DNA of 64,000 nt from Ancylobacter sp. TS-1. Its GTDB lineage: Bacteria > Pseudomonadota > Alphaproteobacteria > Rhizobiales > Xanthobacteraceae. The notes under the pieces are model-generated. The model saw only the letters and a list, made by a program, of their open reading frames with translations, was not told where the DNA came from and searched no databases. A program made the position numbers and the translations under genes. Each line of letters begins with the position of its first letter. The stretch's first letter is position 1. The DNA lies in the NCBI RefSeq assembly GCF_009223885.1, contig NZ_CP045144.1, positions 1,426,001-1,490,000 on the forward strand, in the 5' to 3' direction. This document shows, piece by piece, positions 44,735-56,282 of the stretch.

Positions 44735-45358
44735 ATGACCGCTACCAAGCAGCTCAAGGCGCTGCCGCGCACGAAGGTCGGCAAGGGGGCCGCTCGTGCT
44801 GATCGTCGCGCCGGCCGTGTTCCCGCCGTCATCTACGGCGAAGGCAAGCCCCCCGTCGGCATCACGCTCGACTATACCGAGATCAACCGCATCATCTATG
44901 CGGGCCACTTCCTCACCACCCTGTTCGACATCGACGTCGACGGTGAGAAGCACCACGTCATTCCGCGCGACTACCAGCTCGACCCGGTGAAGGACTTCAC
45001 CGTGCATGTCGACTTCCTGCGCGTGGCGGCCGGCACCACCCTGACCGTCGAAGTCCCGGTGCACTTCCTCAACGCCGAATCCGCTGCGGTCCTCAAGCAG
45101 GGCGGCACGCTGAACATCGTCAGCCACGCCGTCTCGCTGAACGCCCCGGCCCATGCGATCCCCGAGGCGATCGAGGTCGACCTGTCGAAGTACGGCTTCG
45201 GCGACTCGATCCACCTGTCGGCGATCACCCTGCCGGCCGGCGTGACCTGGGCGGGCCATGGCGACGACACGCTCGCCACCATCACCGCTCCGTCGGGCCT
45301 CAAGGAAGCCGAGGCCGACGACGCCGCAGCCGCCGCTGCGGATGCTGCCAAGAGCTGA
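44735..45358 (+). CDS. rplY: 50S ribosomal protein L25/general stress protein Ctc
   Basis: The 207-residue protein of the long L25/TL5/Ctc type binds 5S rRNA. The N-terminal domain (LPRTKVGKGAARADRRAGRVPAVIYGEGKPPVGITLDYTEI) is the L25 RNA-binding part, and the C-terminal TL5 domain (TVEVPVHFLNAESAAVLKQGGTLNIV) follows. An Ala-rich acidic tail closes it. ACGTAAGGACAAGTC precedes the ATG. It is upstream of pth, a common pairing in bacteria. The hairpin before it may control expression. Confidence 0.95.
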   Translation: MTATKQLKALPRTKVGKGAARADRRAGRVPAVIYGEGKPPVGITLDYTEINRIIYAGHFLTTLFDIDVDGEKHHVIPRDYQLDPVKDFTVHVDFLRVAAGTTLTVEVPVHFLNAESAAVLKQGGTLNIVSHAVSLNAPAHAIPEAIEVDLSKYGFGDSIHLSAITLPAGVTWAGHGDDTLATITAPSGLKEAEADDAAAAAADAAKS

Positions 45359-45409
45359 TCGCGATCGGCCGATGACGAACGGGCTTCGCGCCCGGACGAT
45401 CCGTGAATC

Positions 45410-45441
45410 GAGAGCCGGAAGCCCGCTTCCGGCTCTCGTCG
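45410..45441 (+). terminator. Rho-independent terminator after the L25 gene
   Basis: GAGAGCCGGAA and TTCCGGCTCTC pair perfectly around GCCCGC and are followed by GTCGTTT, a weak T-run. It may allow partial read-through to pth. Confidence 0.75.
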
Positions 45442-45487
45442 TTTCGGCGCCGGCCCCGGCGCGCTTTCGGCGGTAGGGAGGCACGCG

Positions 45488-46105
45488 ATGATGCTCTTCA
45501 CCGGGCTCGGCAATCCCGGGCCGAAATATGCCGGCAACCGGCACAATATCGGCTTCATGGCGGTCGACGCGATCGCCCGGCGCCATCGCTTCACGCCGTG
45601 GCGGCGGCGCTTCCAGGGCGCGGCCTGCGAAGGCGAGATCGAGGGCGTGAAGGTGCTCGCCCTGCTGCCCGAGACCTACATGAACGAGTCCGGCCGGGCC
45701 GTGGCCGAGGCGCAGCGCTTCTACAAGATCGAGCTGCGCGACGTCTTCGTCTTCCATGACGAACTCGACCTGCCCCCCGCCAAGGTCCGCTACAAGGTCG
45801 GCGGTGGCAATGCCGGCCATAACGGCCTGCGCTCCATCACCGCCCATTGCGGCAATGACTATGCCCGCCTGCGGCTCGGCATCGGTCACCCCGGCGACAA
45901 GGCGCTGGTGCATAATTATGTGCTGAGCGACTTCGCCAAGGCTGAGCGCGGCTGGGTCGACGCGGTGTGCGACGGCTGCGCCGACCTCGCCGGGCTGATC
46001 GCCACCCATCGGCTGGACGAGTTCCAGAACCGCATCCACCTCTTCCTCGACGCGCAGGGCTTCGGCGCGACGGAGAAGGCGGCCGGCGCCCGCAAGCCCG
46101 GCTGA
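45488..46105 (+). CDS. pth: Peptidyl-tRNA hydrolase
   Basis: The 205-residue enzyme recycles tRNA from peptidyl-tRNA lost by ribosomes. It begins [20 protein letters not shown], with catalytic His19 (aligned to E. coli His20). [29 protein letters not shown] and [12 protein letters not shown] follow. GTAGGGAGGCACGCG lies before the ATG. Its position after L25 and before ychF is conserved across many bacteria. Confidence 0.96.
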   Translation: MMLFTGLGNPGPKYAGNRHNIGFMAVDAIARRHRFTPWRRRFQGAACEGEIEGVKVLALLPETYMNESGRAVAEAQRFYKIELRDVFVFHDELDLPPAKVRYKVGGGNAGHNGLRSITAHCGNDYARLRLGIGHPGDKALVHNYVLSDFAKAERGWVDAVCDGCADLAGLIATHRLDEFQNRIHLFLDAQGFGATEKAAGARKPG

Positions 46106-46193
46106 TCCGGCCCCGCCACCTCATTCACTTGCACTTGCGCGCCGTCTTGCCTAACCACGGCGGCAAACCTTCCTCTCGACCGAGCATCGCACC

Positions 46194-47291
46194 ATGGGCT
46201 TCAAATGCGGCATCGTCGGCCTGCCGAACGTCGGCAAGTCGACCCTCTTCAACGCTCTGACGCAGACGGCGGCGGCGCAGGCGGCCAACTACCCGTTCTG
46301 CACCATCGAGCCGAATGTCGGCGACGTCGCCGTGCCCGACCCCCGGTTGGAGACGCTGGCGAAGATCGCCGGCTCGCAGCAGATCATCCCGACCCGCCTG
46401 ACCTTCGTCGACATTGCCGGCCTGGTGCGCGGCGCCTCCAAGGGCGAGGGCCTCGGCAACCAGTTCCTCGCCAATATCCGCGAATGCGACGCCATCGCCC
46501 ATGTGGTGCGCTGCTTCGAGGATTCCGACGTCACCCATGTCGAGGGCAAGCTGGCGCCGGTCTCCGACATCGAGACCATCGAGACCGAGCTGATGCTCGC
46601 CGACCTCGAAAGCCTGGAAAAGCGCGCCGGTGCGCTGGAGAAGAAGGCCAAGGGCGGCGACAAGGACGCCAAGGAACTGCTCGACCTGATGACCCGCGCC
46701 CTCGTGCTGCTGCGCGAAGGCAAGCCGGCGCGCCTCGTCGAGGTGAAGCCCGAGGAGGAGAAGGCCTTCCGCATGCTCGGCCTGCTGTCCTCCAAGCCCG
46801 TGCTCTATGTCTGCAATGTCGAGGAAGCCTCGGCGAAGAACGGCAATTCCCTTTCCGCCGAAGTGTTCGCCCGCGCGGCGGAGGAAGGCGCCAAGGCCGT
46901 CGTCGTCTCGGCCAAGATCGAGAGCGAGATCGCCGTGCTGCCGGCCGAGGAGCAGAAGGACTATCTCGAGGCCATCGACCTTGAGGAGCCCGGCCTCAAC
47001 CGCATCATCCGCACCGGCTACGAGTTGCTGAAGCTGGTGACCTATTTCACCGTCGGCCCGAAGGAAGCCCGCGCCTGGACCATCACGTCGGGCACCAAGG
47101 CGCCGGGCGCCGCCGGCGTCATCCATACCGACTTCGAGAAGGGCTTCATCCGCGCCGAGACCATCGCCTTCGACGACTATGTGAAGGGCAATGGCGAGGC
47201 GGGCGCGCGCGATGCCGGCCGGCTGCGGCTGGAAGGCAAGGAATATGTCGTCGCCGATGGCGACGTGCTGCATTTCCGCTTCAACAACTGA
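46194..47291 (+). CDS. ychF: Redox-sensitive ATPase/GTPase YchF
   Basis: The 365-residue Obg-family P-loop protein prefers ATP and is linked to oxidative stress and ribosome function. The P-loop is GLPNVGKS at residues 9-16. TQTAAAQAANYPFCTIEPNVG, DIAGLVRGASKGEGLGNQFLANIREC and the C-terminal TGS domain (YFTVGPKEARAWTITSGTKAPGAAGVIHTDFEKGFIRAET) are all there. It starts 88 bases after pth and has a usual length. Tandem with pth as in many genomes. Confidence 0.96.
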   Translation: MGFKCGIVGLPNVGKSTLFNALTQTAAAQAANYPFCTIEPNVGDVAVPDPRLETLAKIAGSQQIIPTRLTFVDIAGLVRGASKGEGLGNQFLANIRECDAIAHVVRCFEDSDVTHVEGKLAPVSDIETIETELMLADLESLEKRAGALEKKAKGGDKDAKELLDLMTRALVLLREGKPARLVEVKPEEEKAFRMLGLLSSKPVLYVCNVEEASAKNGNSLSAEVFARAAEEGAKAVVVSAKIESEIAVLPAEEQKDYLEAIDLEEPGLNRIIRTGYELLKLVTYFTVGPKEARAWTITSGTKAPGAAGVIHTDFEKGFIRAETIAFDDYVKGNGEAGARDAGRLRLEGKEYVVADGDVLHFRFNN

Positions 47292-47404
47292 GCCCTGCCC
47301 GACGCTGGACCCGCTCGCGACCGCGCCGGCGCCCCTGCGCGCTTGACCTTCACGCCGCTCTCGCCTGTCATGACGAGGGTGCGCGTGAGGGAGTTCGACC
47401 GCCA

Positions 47405-47863
47405 ATGCTCTTCTGGGAGGATTTTCAGGAGGGCCATGTCGCGACCAGCGGTCGCTACGTGGTCGGGCGCGAGGAGATCGTGGCCTTCGCGCACGACTAC
47501 GACCCGCTGCCCATCCATCTCGACGATTCCGCCGCCGAGGCGACGCGGCTCGGCGGGCTTTCCGCCTCCGGCTGGCACCTGTGCTGCATCTTCATGCGCC
47601 TCGCCGCCGACGGCTTCCTGAACGGCTCCGACTGCCTCGGCTCGCCGGGCCTCGACGAGGTGCGCTTCCTGAAGCCCGTGCATCCCGGCACCGTGCTGAG
47701 CCTGCGCCGCGAGGTGCTGGAGACCCGCTCGTCGAAGAGCCGACCTGAAATGGGCCTCGTCCGCTTCCGCTTCGAGCTGGTCGACGCCGCCGGCGCGGTG
47801 ATGGCGGACCTCGTGGGCACCGTGCTGTTCGGCCGGCGCAATCCCGGCTTCCGGCCGATCTGA
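47405..47863 (+). CDS. MaoC-like hotdog-fold dehydratase domain protein (first of tandem pair)
   Basis: This 152-residue hotdog protein has VGREEIVAFAHDYDPLPIHLDDSAAEATRLGGLSASGWH, the R-hydratase motif with Asp and His placed as in (R)-specific enoyl-CoA hydratases (D-x-P-x-H). FLKPVHPGTVLSLRREVLE follows. Such proteins hydrate enoyl-CoA or serve unknown pathways. Adjacent to a second member with only a 9-base gap, so the two may form a heterodimeric hydratase; this is inference. ATG 47405 is a good start, but there is a plausible frame upstream without homology. Confidence 0.87.
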   Translation: MLFWEDFQEGHVATSGRYVVGREEIVAFAHDYDPLPIHLDDSAAEATRLGGLSASGWHLCCIFMRLAADGFLNGSDCLGSPGLDEVRFLKPVHPGTVLSLRREVLETRSSKSRPEMGLVRFRFELVDAAGAVMADLVGTVLFGRRNPGFRPI

Positions 47864-47872
47864 GGGGGCACG

Positions 47873-48349
47873 ATGCGGTTCTTCGAGGATATCGAGATCG
47901 GCGCCGTCACGCGGCTCGGCTCCTACAGCTTCACGGAAGGCGAGATCGTCGCCTTCGCCCGCGCCTGGGACCCGCAGGCGTTCCATCTCGACGCGGCGGC
48001 GGGGGCGCGCACCCATTTCGGCGGCCTCGTCGCCTCCGGCTGGCAGAGCGTGGTGGTGAGCGCGAGGCTGCGGGCGCAGGCTTGGGCGCGCGATCACGAG
48101 AACCTGGCGCGGGCGGGCCTGCGGGCGCCGCGCATCGGCCCCTCCCCCGGCTTCAAGGACCTGAAATGGCTGCGCCCGGTGCGGCCGGGCGACACGCTCA
48201 CCTTCGAAAGCGAGGTGACGGCGAAGAAGCCGAGCACCACGCGCCCGGAATGGGGCCTCGTCTTCACCCGCGAGACCGGCACCGACCAGCACGGCCGCCT
48301 CGCCTTCGAGCTGACCAACTGCATCTTCGTCGAGCGGCTGGAGGCGTGA
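47873..48349 (+). CDS. MaoC-like hotdog-fold dehydratase domain protein (second of tandem pair)
   Basis: The 158-residue paralogue of the preceding gene opens MRFFEDIEIGAVTRLGSYSFTEGEIVAFARAWDPQAFHLD, again with the D-x-x-x-H motif. It continues FGGLVASGWQSVVVSARL, LKWLRPVRPGDTLTFESEV and a conserved ELTNCIFVERL tail. GAGGGGGCACG precedes the ATG. The pair is likely co-translated. A role in a CoA-ester pathway fits the fold but no substrate is suggested by neighbours. Confidence 0.87.
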   Translation: MRFFEDIEIGAVTRLGSYSFTEGEIVAFARAWDPQAFHLDAAAGARTHFGGLVASGWQSVVVSARLRAQAWARDHENLARAGLRAPRIGPSPGFKDLKWLRPVRPGDTLTFESEVTAKKPSTTRPEWGLVFTRETGTDQHGRLAFELTNCIFVERLEA

Positions 48350-48422
48350 GGCAAGTGCGGGCCGTCTAGGCGGACGTCTTCCCGGCCTTATCGGGCGCCG
48401 CCCCTTTCCCACGTCCCCCAAC

Positions 48423-48448
48423 GCAAAAGGGCCCCTCTCGGGGCCCTT
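48423..48448 (-). terminator. Rho-independent terminator of petABC
   Basis: On the minus strand AAGGGCCCC-GAGA-GGGGCCCTT is followed by TTGCG. It lies 32 bases beyond the petC stop and would also halt readthrough from the MaoC pair. Confidence 0.82.
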
Positions 48449-48479
48449 CGCATATCTGTATCCGGCGGGAGAGCGTGGC

Positions 48480-49331
48480 TCAGTGCCCGACGCTCTTCCA
48501 GACCTTCTTCTTGGTGAAGTAGAGCAGCCCGGCGAAGATGATCAGGAAGATGAACACCTGGAAGCCGATGCGCTTGCGGGCCTCGAGATGCGGCTCGGCG
48601 ACCCACATCATGAAGGCGGTCACGTCGCGCGAATACTGATCGGTGGTCTCCGGCGTGCCGTCGGTGTAGGTCACCTGGCCGTCCGAGATCGGCTGCGGCA
48701 TCTTGATGGCGTGGCCGGGGAAGTACGCGTTGTAATGCGCGCCTTCCGGCACGGTGAAGCCTTCCGGCGGCTCCTTGTAGCCGTTCAGCAGGGCGTGGAT
48801 GTAGTCCGGCCCCTGCTCCTGATACTGGGTCACGATGTCGATCAGGAAACCCGGGAAGCCCACCTCATAGGTGCGCGCCTTGGCGAGCGTCGAGAAGTCC
48901 GGCGGATAGGCGCCGCCATTCGAGGCGCGCGCGGCCTGCTCGTTCGGGAAGGGCGAGGGCCAGTGGTCGGACAGGCGGCCGGGCCGGTCGAACATGTCGC
49001 CGGCGTCGTTCGGCCCGTCCTGGATCTGGTAGCCCTCGGCCACCACCTTGGCCTGCGCCTCGCTGAATTCCGGCCCGCCCGGCTGGGCGAGGTTGCGGAA
49101 GGCCAGCAGATGCGCGGAGTGGCAGGAGGCGCAGACTTCCTTGAACACCTGGAAGCCGCGCTGAAGCTGCGCCCGGTCGTACTTGCCGAACGGGCCCGCG
49201 AAGCTCCAGTCCTCGCGGTGCGGCTTGGGGCCGCCCTCGGCAGCCAGCGCCGGGACGGCGAGGCCGAGGACCAGCGAGGCCACGGCCAGCGGACGGAGAA
49301 GGGAGGAACGGAAGGACATGGTGTTGCTCAT
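48480..49331 (-). CDS. petC: Cytochrome bc1 complex, cytochrome c1 subunit
   Basis: The 283-residue protein has a signal peptide (residues 1-30, ending ALA), a haem c attachment site CASCH (Cys67, Cys70, His71), and the Met ligand in PGHAIKMPQP. A C-terminal membrane anchor is GFQVFIFLIIFAGLLYFTKKKVW. It passes electrons from the Rieske centre to cytochrome c in the respiratory chain. Last gene of the petABC operon on the minus strand, 10 bases after petB. Confidence 0.96.
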   Translation of the reverse strand: MSNTMSFRSSLLRPLAVASLVLGLAVPALAAEGGPKPHREDWSFAGPFGKYDRAQLQRGFQVFKEVCASCHSAHLLAFRNLAQPGGPEFSEAQAKVVAEGYQIQDGPNDAGDMFDRPGRLSDHWPSPFPNEQAARASNGGAYPPDFSTLAKARTYEVGFPGFLIDIVTQYQEQGPDYIHALLNGYKEPPEGFTVPEGAHYNAYFPGHAIKMPQPISDGQVTYTDGTPETTDQYSRDVTAFMMWVAEPHLEARKRIGFQVFIFLIIFAGLLYFTKKKVWKSVGH

Positions 49332-49341
49332 CGTGTTCCGC

Positions 49342-50616
49342 TCAACCCTTGGTCTGCGGCGCCGAGACGCCCGCGGAGGCAGGAGCCGCGCCCTTGTTCT
49401 TGCCCAGCACGGCCTCGGTTATGGAGGCCGGGATGGCCTTCGGCTTCTCGAACAGGCCGAGCAGCGGAAGGATGATCAGGAAGTGCGCGAAATAGTAGAC
49501 CGTCAGGATACGGCCGGCGATCACGTAACCGCCCTCCGCCGGCTTGGAGCCGAGCCAGCCGAGGCCGATGCAGGCCGCCAGCCAGATCCAGAAGAACTGC
49601 TTGTAGAGCGGGCGGTAGACCGCCGAGCGCACCTTGGAGGTGTCCAGCCACGGCACGAAGAACAGCACCAGAATGGCGCCGAACATCGTGAGCACGCCGC
49701 CGAGCTTGTCCGGCACCGCGCGCAGCATCGCGTAGAACGGCAGGTAGTACCATTCGGGCACGATGTGGGCGGGCGTCACCAGCGGGTTGGCCGGGATGTA
49801 GTTGTCGGCGTGGCCGAGATAGTTCGGGATATAGAACAGGAACCACGCGAAGAAGATCAGGAAGCAGACCATGCCGAACCCGTCCTTGATCGTCGCGTAG
49901 GGCGTGAAGGGCACGGTGTCCTTCGCGCTCTTCGGCTCGACGCCGGTCGGGTTGTTCTGGCCGACCACATGCAGCGCCCAGACGTGCAGGATGACGACGC
50001 CGGCGATCATGAAGGGCAGCAAATAGTGCAGCGAGAAGAAGCGGTTCAGCGTCGGGTTGTCGACGGCGAAGCCGCCCCACAGCCACTCGACGATGGTCGG
50101 TCCGACGACCGGGAAGGCCGAGAACAGGTTGGTGATGACGGTGGCGCCCCAGAAGCTCATCTGGCCCCACGGCAGCACGTAGCCCATGAAGGCGGTCGCC
50201 ATCATCAGCAGGTAGATGATCACGCCGAGGATCCACAGCACCTCGCGGGGGTTCTTGTAGGACCCGTAATAGAGGCCGCGGAACATGTGGATGTACACCG
50301 CGATGAAGAACATCGAGGCGCCGTTGGCGTGGATGTAGCGGATCAGCCAGCCATAGCTGACGTCGCGCATGATGTGCTCGACCGAATCGAAGGCCAGCGT
50401 CACGTGCGGGGTGTAGTGCATCACCAGCACGACGCCGGAGATGATCTGCACGCCGAGCATCAGCGACAGGATGCCGCCGAAGGTCCACCAGTAATTCAGG
50501 TTCCGCGGCGTCGGGTAGGAGACGAAGGAGGAATGAATCAGGCCGACCAGCGGAAGCCGGCTCTCGAACCACTTGAGCGCCGGGTGCTTCGGCTCGAACG
50601 TGGAGTGTCCGCTCAT
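49342..50616 (-). CDS. petB: Cytochrome bc1 complex, cytochrome b subunit
   Basis: The 424-residue membrane protein has eight helices and the four haem-binding histidines in helices B and D ([15 protein letters not shown] region; [19 protein letters not shown]). The Qo site [21 protein letters not shown] and the [18 protein letters not shown] segment are present. It carries both quinol sites. The usual length near 410-430 is met. petA precedes by 24 bases and petC follows by 10, so the operon is compact. Confidence 0.97.
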   Translation of the reverse strand: MSGHSTFEPKHPALKWFESRLPLVGLIHSSFVSYPTPRNLNYWWTFGGILSLMLGVQIISGVVLVMHYTPHVTLAFDSVEHIMRDVSYGWLIRYIHANGASMFFIAVYIHMFRGLYYGSYKNPREVLWILGVIIYLLMMATAFMGYVLPWGQMSFWGATVITNLFSAFPVVGPTIVEWLWGGFAVDNPTLNRFFSLHYLLPFMIAGVVILHVWALHVVGQNNPTGVEPKSAKDTVPFTPYATIKDGFGMVCFLIFFAWFLFYIPNYLGHADNYIPANPLVTPAHIVPEWYYLPFYAMLRAVPDKLGGVLTMFGAILVLFFVPWLDTSKVRSAVYRPLYKQFFWIWLAACIGLGWLGSKPAEGGYVIAGRILTVYYFAHFLIILPLLGLFEKPKAIPASITEAVLGKNKGAAPASAGVSAPQTKG

Positions 50617-50640
50617 CTGTCAGTATCCCTGAACGCCGGC

Positions 50641-51201
50641 TCAGCCGATGGAGATCTTCGTGTCGGACACGAAATTGAAGGGCGGGATCGCCAGGTTCTC
50701 GGGCGCCGGGCCACGGCGCACGCGCCCGGCCGTGTCGTATTCCGAGCCGTGGCAGGGGCAGAACCAGCCGTCATACTCGCCGGAATGACCGATCGGCACG
50801 CAGCCGAGATGGGTGCAGATGCCGATCACGACCAGCCACTTTTCCTTGTCGACAGCGGCGCGGTTGGCATCGGTGGCCGGCGCGTCGGCCGGCAGGTTGG
50901 CATTGCGGGCCACCGGATCGAGCAGCGCGGAAAGCTGCACTTCCTTGGCCTCGGCGATGTCCTTCTCGGTGCGGCTCCACACGAAGACCGGCTTGCCGCG
51001 CCACTTCACGGTGACCATCTGCCCTTCGGCGATCTGCGACAGGTCGACTTCCGTCGACGACAGCGCGAGGACCGAGGCATCCGGCTGGAGCTGGGAGATG
51101 AAGGGCCAGACGACGGCCGCGGCGCCGACCGCGCCCATGGCGCCGGTCGCGATGTAGAGAAAGTCGCGGCGCGTGGTACCCGCCGTCTCAGTTGCTGCCA
51201 C
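50641..51201 (-). CDS. petA: Cytochrome bc1 complex, Rieske iron-sulphur subunit
   Basis: The 186-residue protein begins with a Tat-type leader ([21 protein letters not shown]) that stays as a membrane anchor. The [2Fe-2S] ligands are Cys129/His131 in CTHLGC and Cys148/His151 in CPCHGS; Cys134 and Cys150 form the disulphide. It oxidises ubiquinol at the Qo site. AAGGAAACCGATCG precedes the ATG; the operon promoter lies in the 264-base gap to trmL. PetR-like regulation is discussed elsewhere. Confidence 0.97.
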   Translation of the reverse strand: MAATETAGTTRRDFLYIATGAMGAVGAAAVVWPFISQLQPDASVLALSSTEVDLSQIAEGQMVTVKWRGKPVFVWSRTEKDIAEAKEVQLSALLDPVARNANLPADAPATDANRAAVDKEKWLVVIGICTHLGCVPIGHSGEYDGWFCPCHGSEYDTAGRVRRGPAPENLAIPPFNFVSDTKISIG

Positions 51202-51465
51202 GATCGGTTTCCTTTCCCCTCATGCCCGCAACCGCGCTCCCCCGCAAAGCCCGCTTAGCCCCGTCGCCGGGTGCTCGCGCAAAACGGGCGTGCGGCCGCG
51301 TGGCGCGCGGTCGACCCTACCTTCGAGTGCCTCTAATTGCATCGGAACAGGCCCTTGTCCAGATGAAGGCAGTGCGGCAGTCCGTCCTGCCCCCATCTGT
51401 TCGCCGGCCCGTCACGGGGCCGGCCGGGAGGCGGGCGCGGCAATGATGCCGGAGGAGAGTATCGG

Positions 51466-51924
51466 ATGACGTTGGCGCTCGCCCTTTACGAGCCGGATAT
51501 CGCGCAGAATGCGGGGACGCTGGCGCGCGCCTGCGCCTGCCTCGGGCTCAGCCTGCACATCATCGAGCCGGCCGGATTCCCGGCCGGAGATGCCGGTTTC
51601 CGCCGCGCCGGCATGGATTATCTCGACCGCGCCGCCATCCTGCGCCATGCCAGCTTCGCCCGCTTCGAGGAGTGGCGCCGGAGCGAGGCGCGGCGGCTGG
51701 TGCTGTGCACGACGCGCGGCGCGGTCGCCCACACCGCCTTCGCCTTCGCGCCCGACGACGTGCTGCTGCTCGGCCGCGAGAGCGCCGGCGTGCCGGAGGC
51801 GATCCATGCAGCGGCGAATGCGCGCATCCGCGTGCCGCAGGTCGAAGGCACCCGCTCGCTCAACGTGGCGCTGGCGGGGGCGATGATTCTCGGCGAGGCG
51901 CTGCGGCAGACCGGGGGGATTTGA
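51466..51924 (+). CDS. trmL: tRNA (cytidine(34)-2'-O)-methyltransferase TrmL
   Basis: The 152-residue SPOUT methyltransferase modifies the wobble base of tRNA-Leu isoacceptors. Diagnostic start LALYEPDIAQNAGTLARACA and C-terminal knot LLLGRESAGVPEAIHAAANARIRVPQVEGTRSLNVALAGAMILGEALRQ are complete. GGAGGAGAGTATCGG precedes the ATG. It is divergent from petA, as in related alphaproteobacteria. Confidence 0.94.
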   Translation: MTLALALYEPDIAQNAGTLARACACLGLSLHIIEPAGFPAGDAGFRRAGMDYLDRAAILRHASFARFEEWRRSEARRLVLCTTRGAVAHTAFAFAPDDVLLLGRESAGVPEAIHAAANARIRVPQVEGTRSLNVALAGAMILGEALRQTGGI

Positions 51925-52067
51925 CGTTTCAGACTGAACGGCCCTCATCCCCGGGCTCGACCCGTGGAATGCGGCATGCCTCCGCAGCGCCGGCCATAGC
52001 CCGCCCGCACCGCGCAGTGCTAGCTGTGGGCATCGACATCTGGAACGGCCGACAGGAGCCCGGAACA

Positions 52068-52571
52068 TTGAGCGTGGCGTTTGCGAAGGAAGAAAGTGCC
52101 GAGGCCGCATCGGAAACCGTTCTGCCGGCGCGCCCGATCTCCGGTCGAATCAATCTTGTCACCGAGGCCGGCCTGCGGATGCTGCAGGAGGAGTTGGCAC
52201 GCGCTCAGCAGGCGCTGGCGGTCGCGAATGCGCTGGAAGACGTCAATGAGAGGCGACGGCAGTCGGCGGTTCCGCTCCGCGACCTCCGCTACTATTCCCA
52301 GCGCGTGGAGACGGCGCGGGTGTCGCTGCCGCCGCCGTCGAACGACGTCGTCGCGTTCGGTCACATCATCAGCTTTGAGCGTGATGATGGTCGCGTCCAG
52401 ACCTACCGCATTGTCGGCGAGGATGAGGCCAACCCGTCTCAGGCGACCGTTTCGCACGGCTCTCCCGTCGCCATCGCCCTGATGGGCAAAGCCGTGGGCG
52501 ACGTTGTCCAGCTCGGGCCGCACAGTCTCGAAATCCTGTCCATCACCTCCTTGGACGACGGCGACAGTTAG
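52068..52571 (+). CDS. GreA-like RNA-polymerase-associated protein with short coiled coil
   Basis: A protein of 167 residues: N-terminal extension, a short coiled coil (INLVTEAGLRMLQEELARAQQALAVANALED... RDLRYYSQRVETARV), then a clear GreA/GreB C-terminal domain (DVVAFGHIISFERDDGRVQTYRIVGEDEANP...GSPVAIALMGKAVGDVVQLGP). The GDLSENAEY tip that stimulates transcript cleavage is not conserved, so it may block or modify instead of cleave, like Gfh1 or Rnk (inference). Start TTG 52068 has ACAGGAGCCC upstream; the open frame reaches far back without homology. Codon use is slightly less GC-biased than neighbours. Confidence 0.8.
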   Translation: MSVAFAKEESAEAASETVLPARPISGRINLVTEAGLRMLQEELARAQQALAVANALEDVNERRRQSAVPLRDLRYYSQRVETARVSLPPPSNDVVAFGHIISFERDDGRVQTYRIVGEDEANPSQATVSHGSPVAIALMGKAVGDVVQLGPHSLEILSITSLDDGDS

Positions 52572-52644
52572 AACGCCCGGCCAACGCGGCGCTTCGCTTG
52601 CCCCCCTCTTCCCTCAAGCCTCGGGGATGAGGGCGGAAAAGGGA

Positions 52645-54507
<1,863 letters not shown>

Positions 54508-54634
54508 GGCCGCCTTCTGCGCCGCCGATGCGGCACCAGTATGTCGAAGCCTGAGGCTTTGACGGCGCCATCATACCACCTTCAAGATCCTCGCCCAGAC
54601 TGGCGCCGTTGCCACACCCGAAGGATGATTCCCC

Positions 54635-55330
54635 ATGCGCGCCCGCCACGCCGAAAGCCATTTCATCGACCGCGCCGGCTGGCTGCGGGCCGCTGTGCTG
54701 GGCGCCAATGACGGCATCCTGTCCACCGCCAGCCTGATCGTCGGCGTCGCCGCCGCCGATGCCGACCGTGGCGCGGTGCTGCTCGCCGGCATCGCCGGGC
54801 TGGTGGCCGGCGCCATGTCGATGGCGGCGGGCGAGTATGTCTCGGTGTCCTCGCAGTCCGACACCGAAAAGGCCGACATCGCCCGCGAGAAGGCCGAACT
54901 GGCGGCGGACCCCGTCGGCGAGCATGCCGAGCTGACGGCGATCTATGTGGCGCGGGGCCTCGATCCCGCGCTGGCCGCGCAGGTCGCCACGCAACTTACG
55001 GCCGGCAACGCCCTCGAAGCCCATGCCCGGGACGAACTCGGCATCAACGAGATCACCACGGCGCGCCCCGTCCAGGCCGCGCTCGCCTCGGCCGCCAGCT
55101 TCGCCGCCGGCGCCGCGCTGCCGCTGGTGACGGCGCTGGTGGCGCCCGCTGCGGGCGTGCCCGTCACGGTCTCGGCGGCGGCGCTGGTCTTCCTCGCCGT
55201 GCTCGGCGTCGCCGGCGCCAGGGCCGGCGGCTCGGACCCGCTGAAAGCGGCCGCCCGCGTCACCTTCTGGGGCGCGCTCGCCATGGCGGCGACCTATGTC
55301 ATCGGCGCGCTGTCCGGCACCATGGTCTAG
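54635..55330 (+). CDS. VIT family (CCC1/VIT1) membrane transporter
   Basis: The 231-residue membrane protein begins [35 protein letters not shown], the classic VIT family N-terminus, and continues [37 protein letters not shown] with the conserved [10 protein letters not shown]. Five helices in total are predicted. Plant and yeast members load iron or manganese into vacuoles; bacterial ones likely export Fe2+ or Mn2+. AAGGATGATTCCCC precedes the ATG. It is divergent from the ABC exporter and 61 bases before hemF. Confidence 0.92.
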   Translation: MRARHAESHFIDRAGWLRAAVLGANDGILSTASLIVGVAAADADRGAVLLAGIAGLVAGAMSMAAGEYVSVSSQSDTEKADIAREKAELAADPVGEHAELTAIYVARGLDPALAAQVATQLTAGNALEAHARDELGINEITTARPVQAALASAASFAAGAALPLVTALVAPAAGVPVTVSAAALVFLAVLGVAGARAGGSDPLKAAARVTFWGALAMAATYVIGALSGTMV

Positions 55331-55391
55331 CCGCCCCTTCCGGCACCGCGCGGGAGGCGCTAGAAGCGCGGCCAGCCGATTGGGGATTGCC

Positions 55392-56273
55392 ATGACCGCC
55401 GATGTTGAAAGCCGCAAGGTCGCCGCCCGCGCCTGGTTCGAGGAACTGCGCGAGCGCATCTGCGCCGCCTTCGAGCGGCTGGAGGACGACGCCCCGGCCG
55501 GCCTCTATCCGGGCGAGCCGGGCCGCTTCGTGCGCACGCCCTGGCAGCGCACCGATTCCACCGGCGCCCCCGGCGGCGGCGGCATGATGGCGATGATGCA
55601 CGGCCGGCTCTTCGAGAAGGTCGGCGTCCACTGCTCGACCGTGCATGGCGAGTTCGCCCCCGAGTTCCGCAAGCAGATTCCCGGCGCCGAGGAAGACCCG
55701 CGCTTCCACGCCACCGGCGTGTCGCTGATCGCCCATATGCACAATCCGCACGTGCCGGCGGTCCACATGAACACCCGCTTCGTCGTCACCACCAAGGCGT
55801 GGTTCGGCGGCGGGGCGGACCTTACCCCGGTTCTGAACGCCCGCCGCACGCAGGAGGACCCGGATTCGGTCGCCTTCCATGCGGCGATGCGCGGCGCCTG
55901 CGAGGGCCGCCCGCACATCGACTATGCCCGCTACAAGGCGTGGTGCGACGAGTATTTCCACCTGCCCCACCGGGGCGAGCCGCGCGGCATCGGCGGCATC
56001 TTCTACGACTGGCTGGACTCGGGCGATTGGGACGCCGATTTCCACTTCACCAAGGCGGTGGGCCTCGCCTTTCTCGACGTCTACCCCCACCTCGTCCGCG
56101 CCAATTTCGACAAACCGTGGACCGAGGCCGAGCGCGAGGAACAGCTCATCCGGCGCGGGCGCTATGTCGAGTTCAACCTGCTCTACGACCGCGGCACGAT
56201 CTTCGGGCTGAAGACGGGGGGCAATGTGGATTCGATCCTCTCCTCCATGCCGCCCGTGGTGAAGTGGCCGTGA
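55392..56273 (+). CDS. hemF: Oxygen-dependent coproporphyrinogen III oxidase
   Basis: The 293-residue cytosolic enzyme converts coproporphyrinogen III to protoporphyrinogen IX using O2 in haem synthesis. Family blocks: [51 protein letters not shown] (catalytic His), [40 protein letters not shown] and [31 protein letters not shown]. Start ATG 55392, though the frame opens 96 bases earlier. A dispersed repeat follows the stop. Confidence 0.96.
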   Translation: MTADVESRKVAARAWFEELRERICAAFERLEDDAPAGLYPGEPGRFVRTPWQRTDSTGAPGGGGMMAMMHGRLFEKVGVHCSTVHGEFAPEFRKQIPGAEEDPRFHATGVSLIAHMHNPHVPAVHMNTRFVVTTKAWFGGGADLTPVLNARRTQEDPDSVAFHAAMRGACEGRPHIDYARYKAWCDEYFHLPHRGEPRGIGGIFYDWLDSGDWDADFHFTKAVGLAFLDVYPHLVRANFDKPWTEAEREEQLIRRGRYVEFNLLYDRGTIFGLKTGGNVDSILSSMPPVVKWP

Positions 56274-56282
56274 GGGAAAGCC

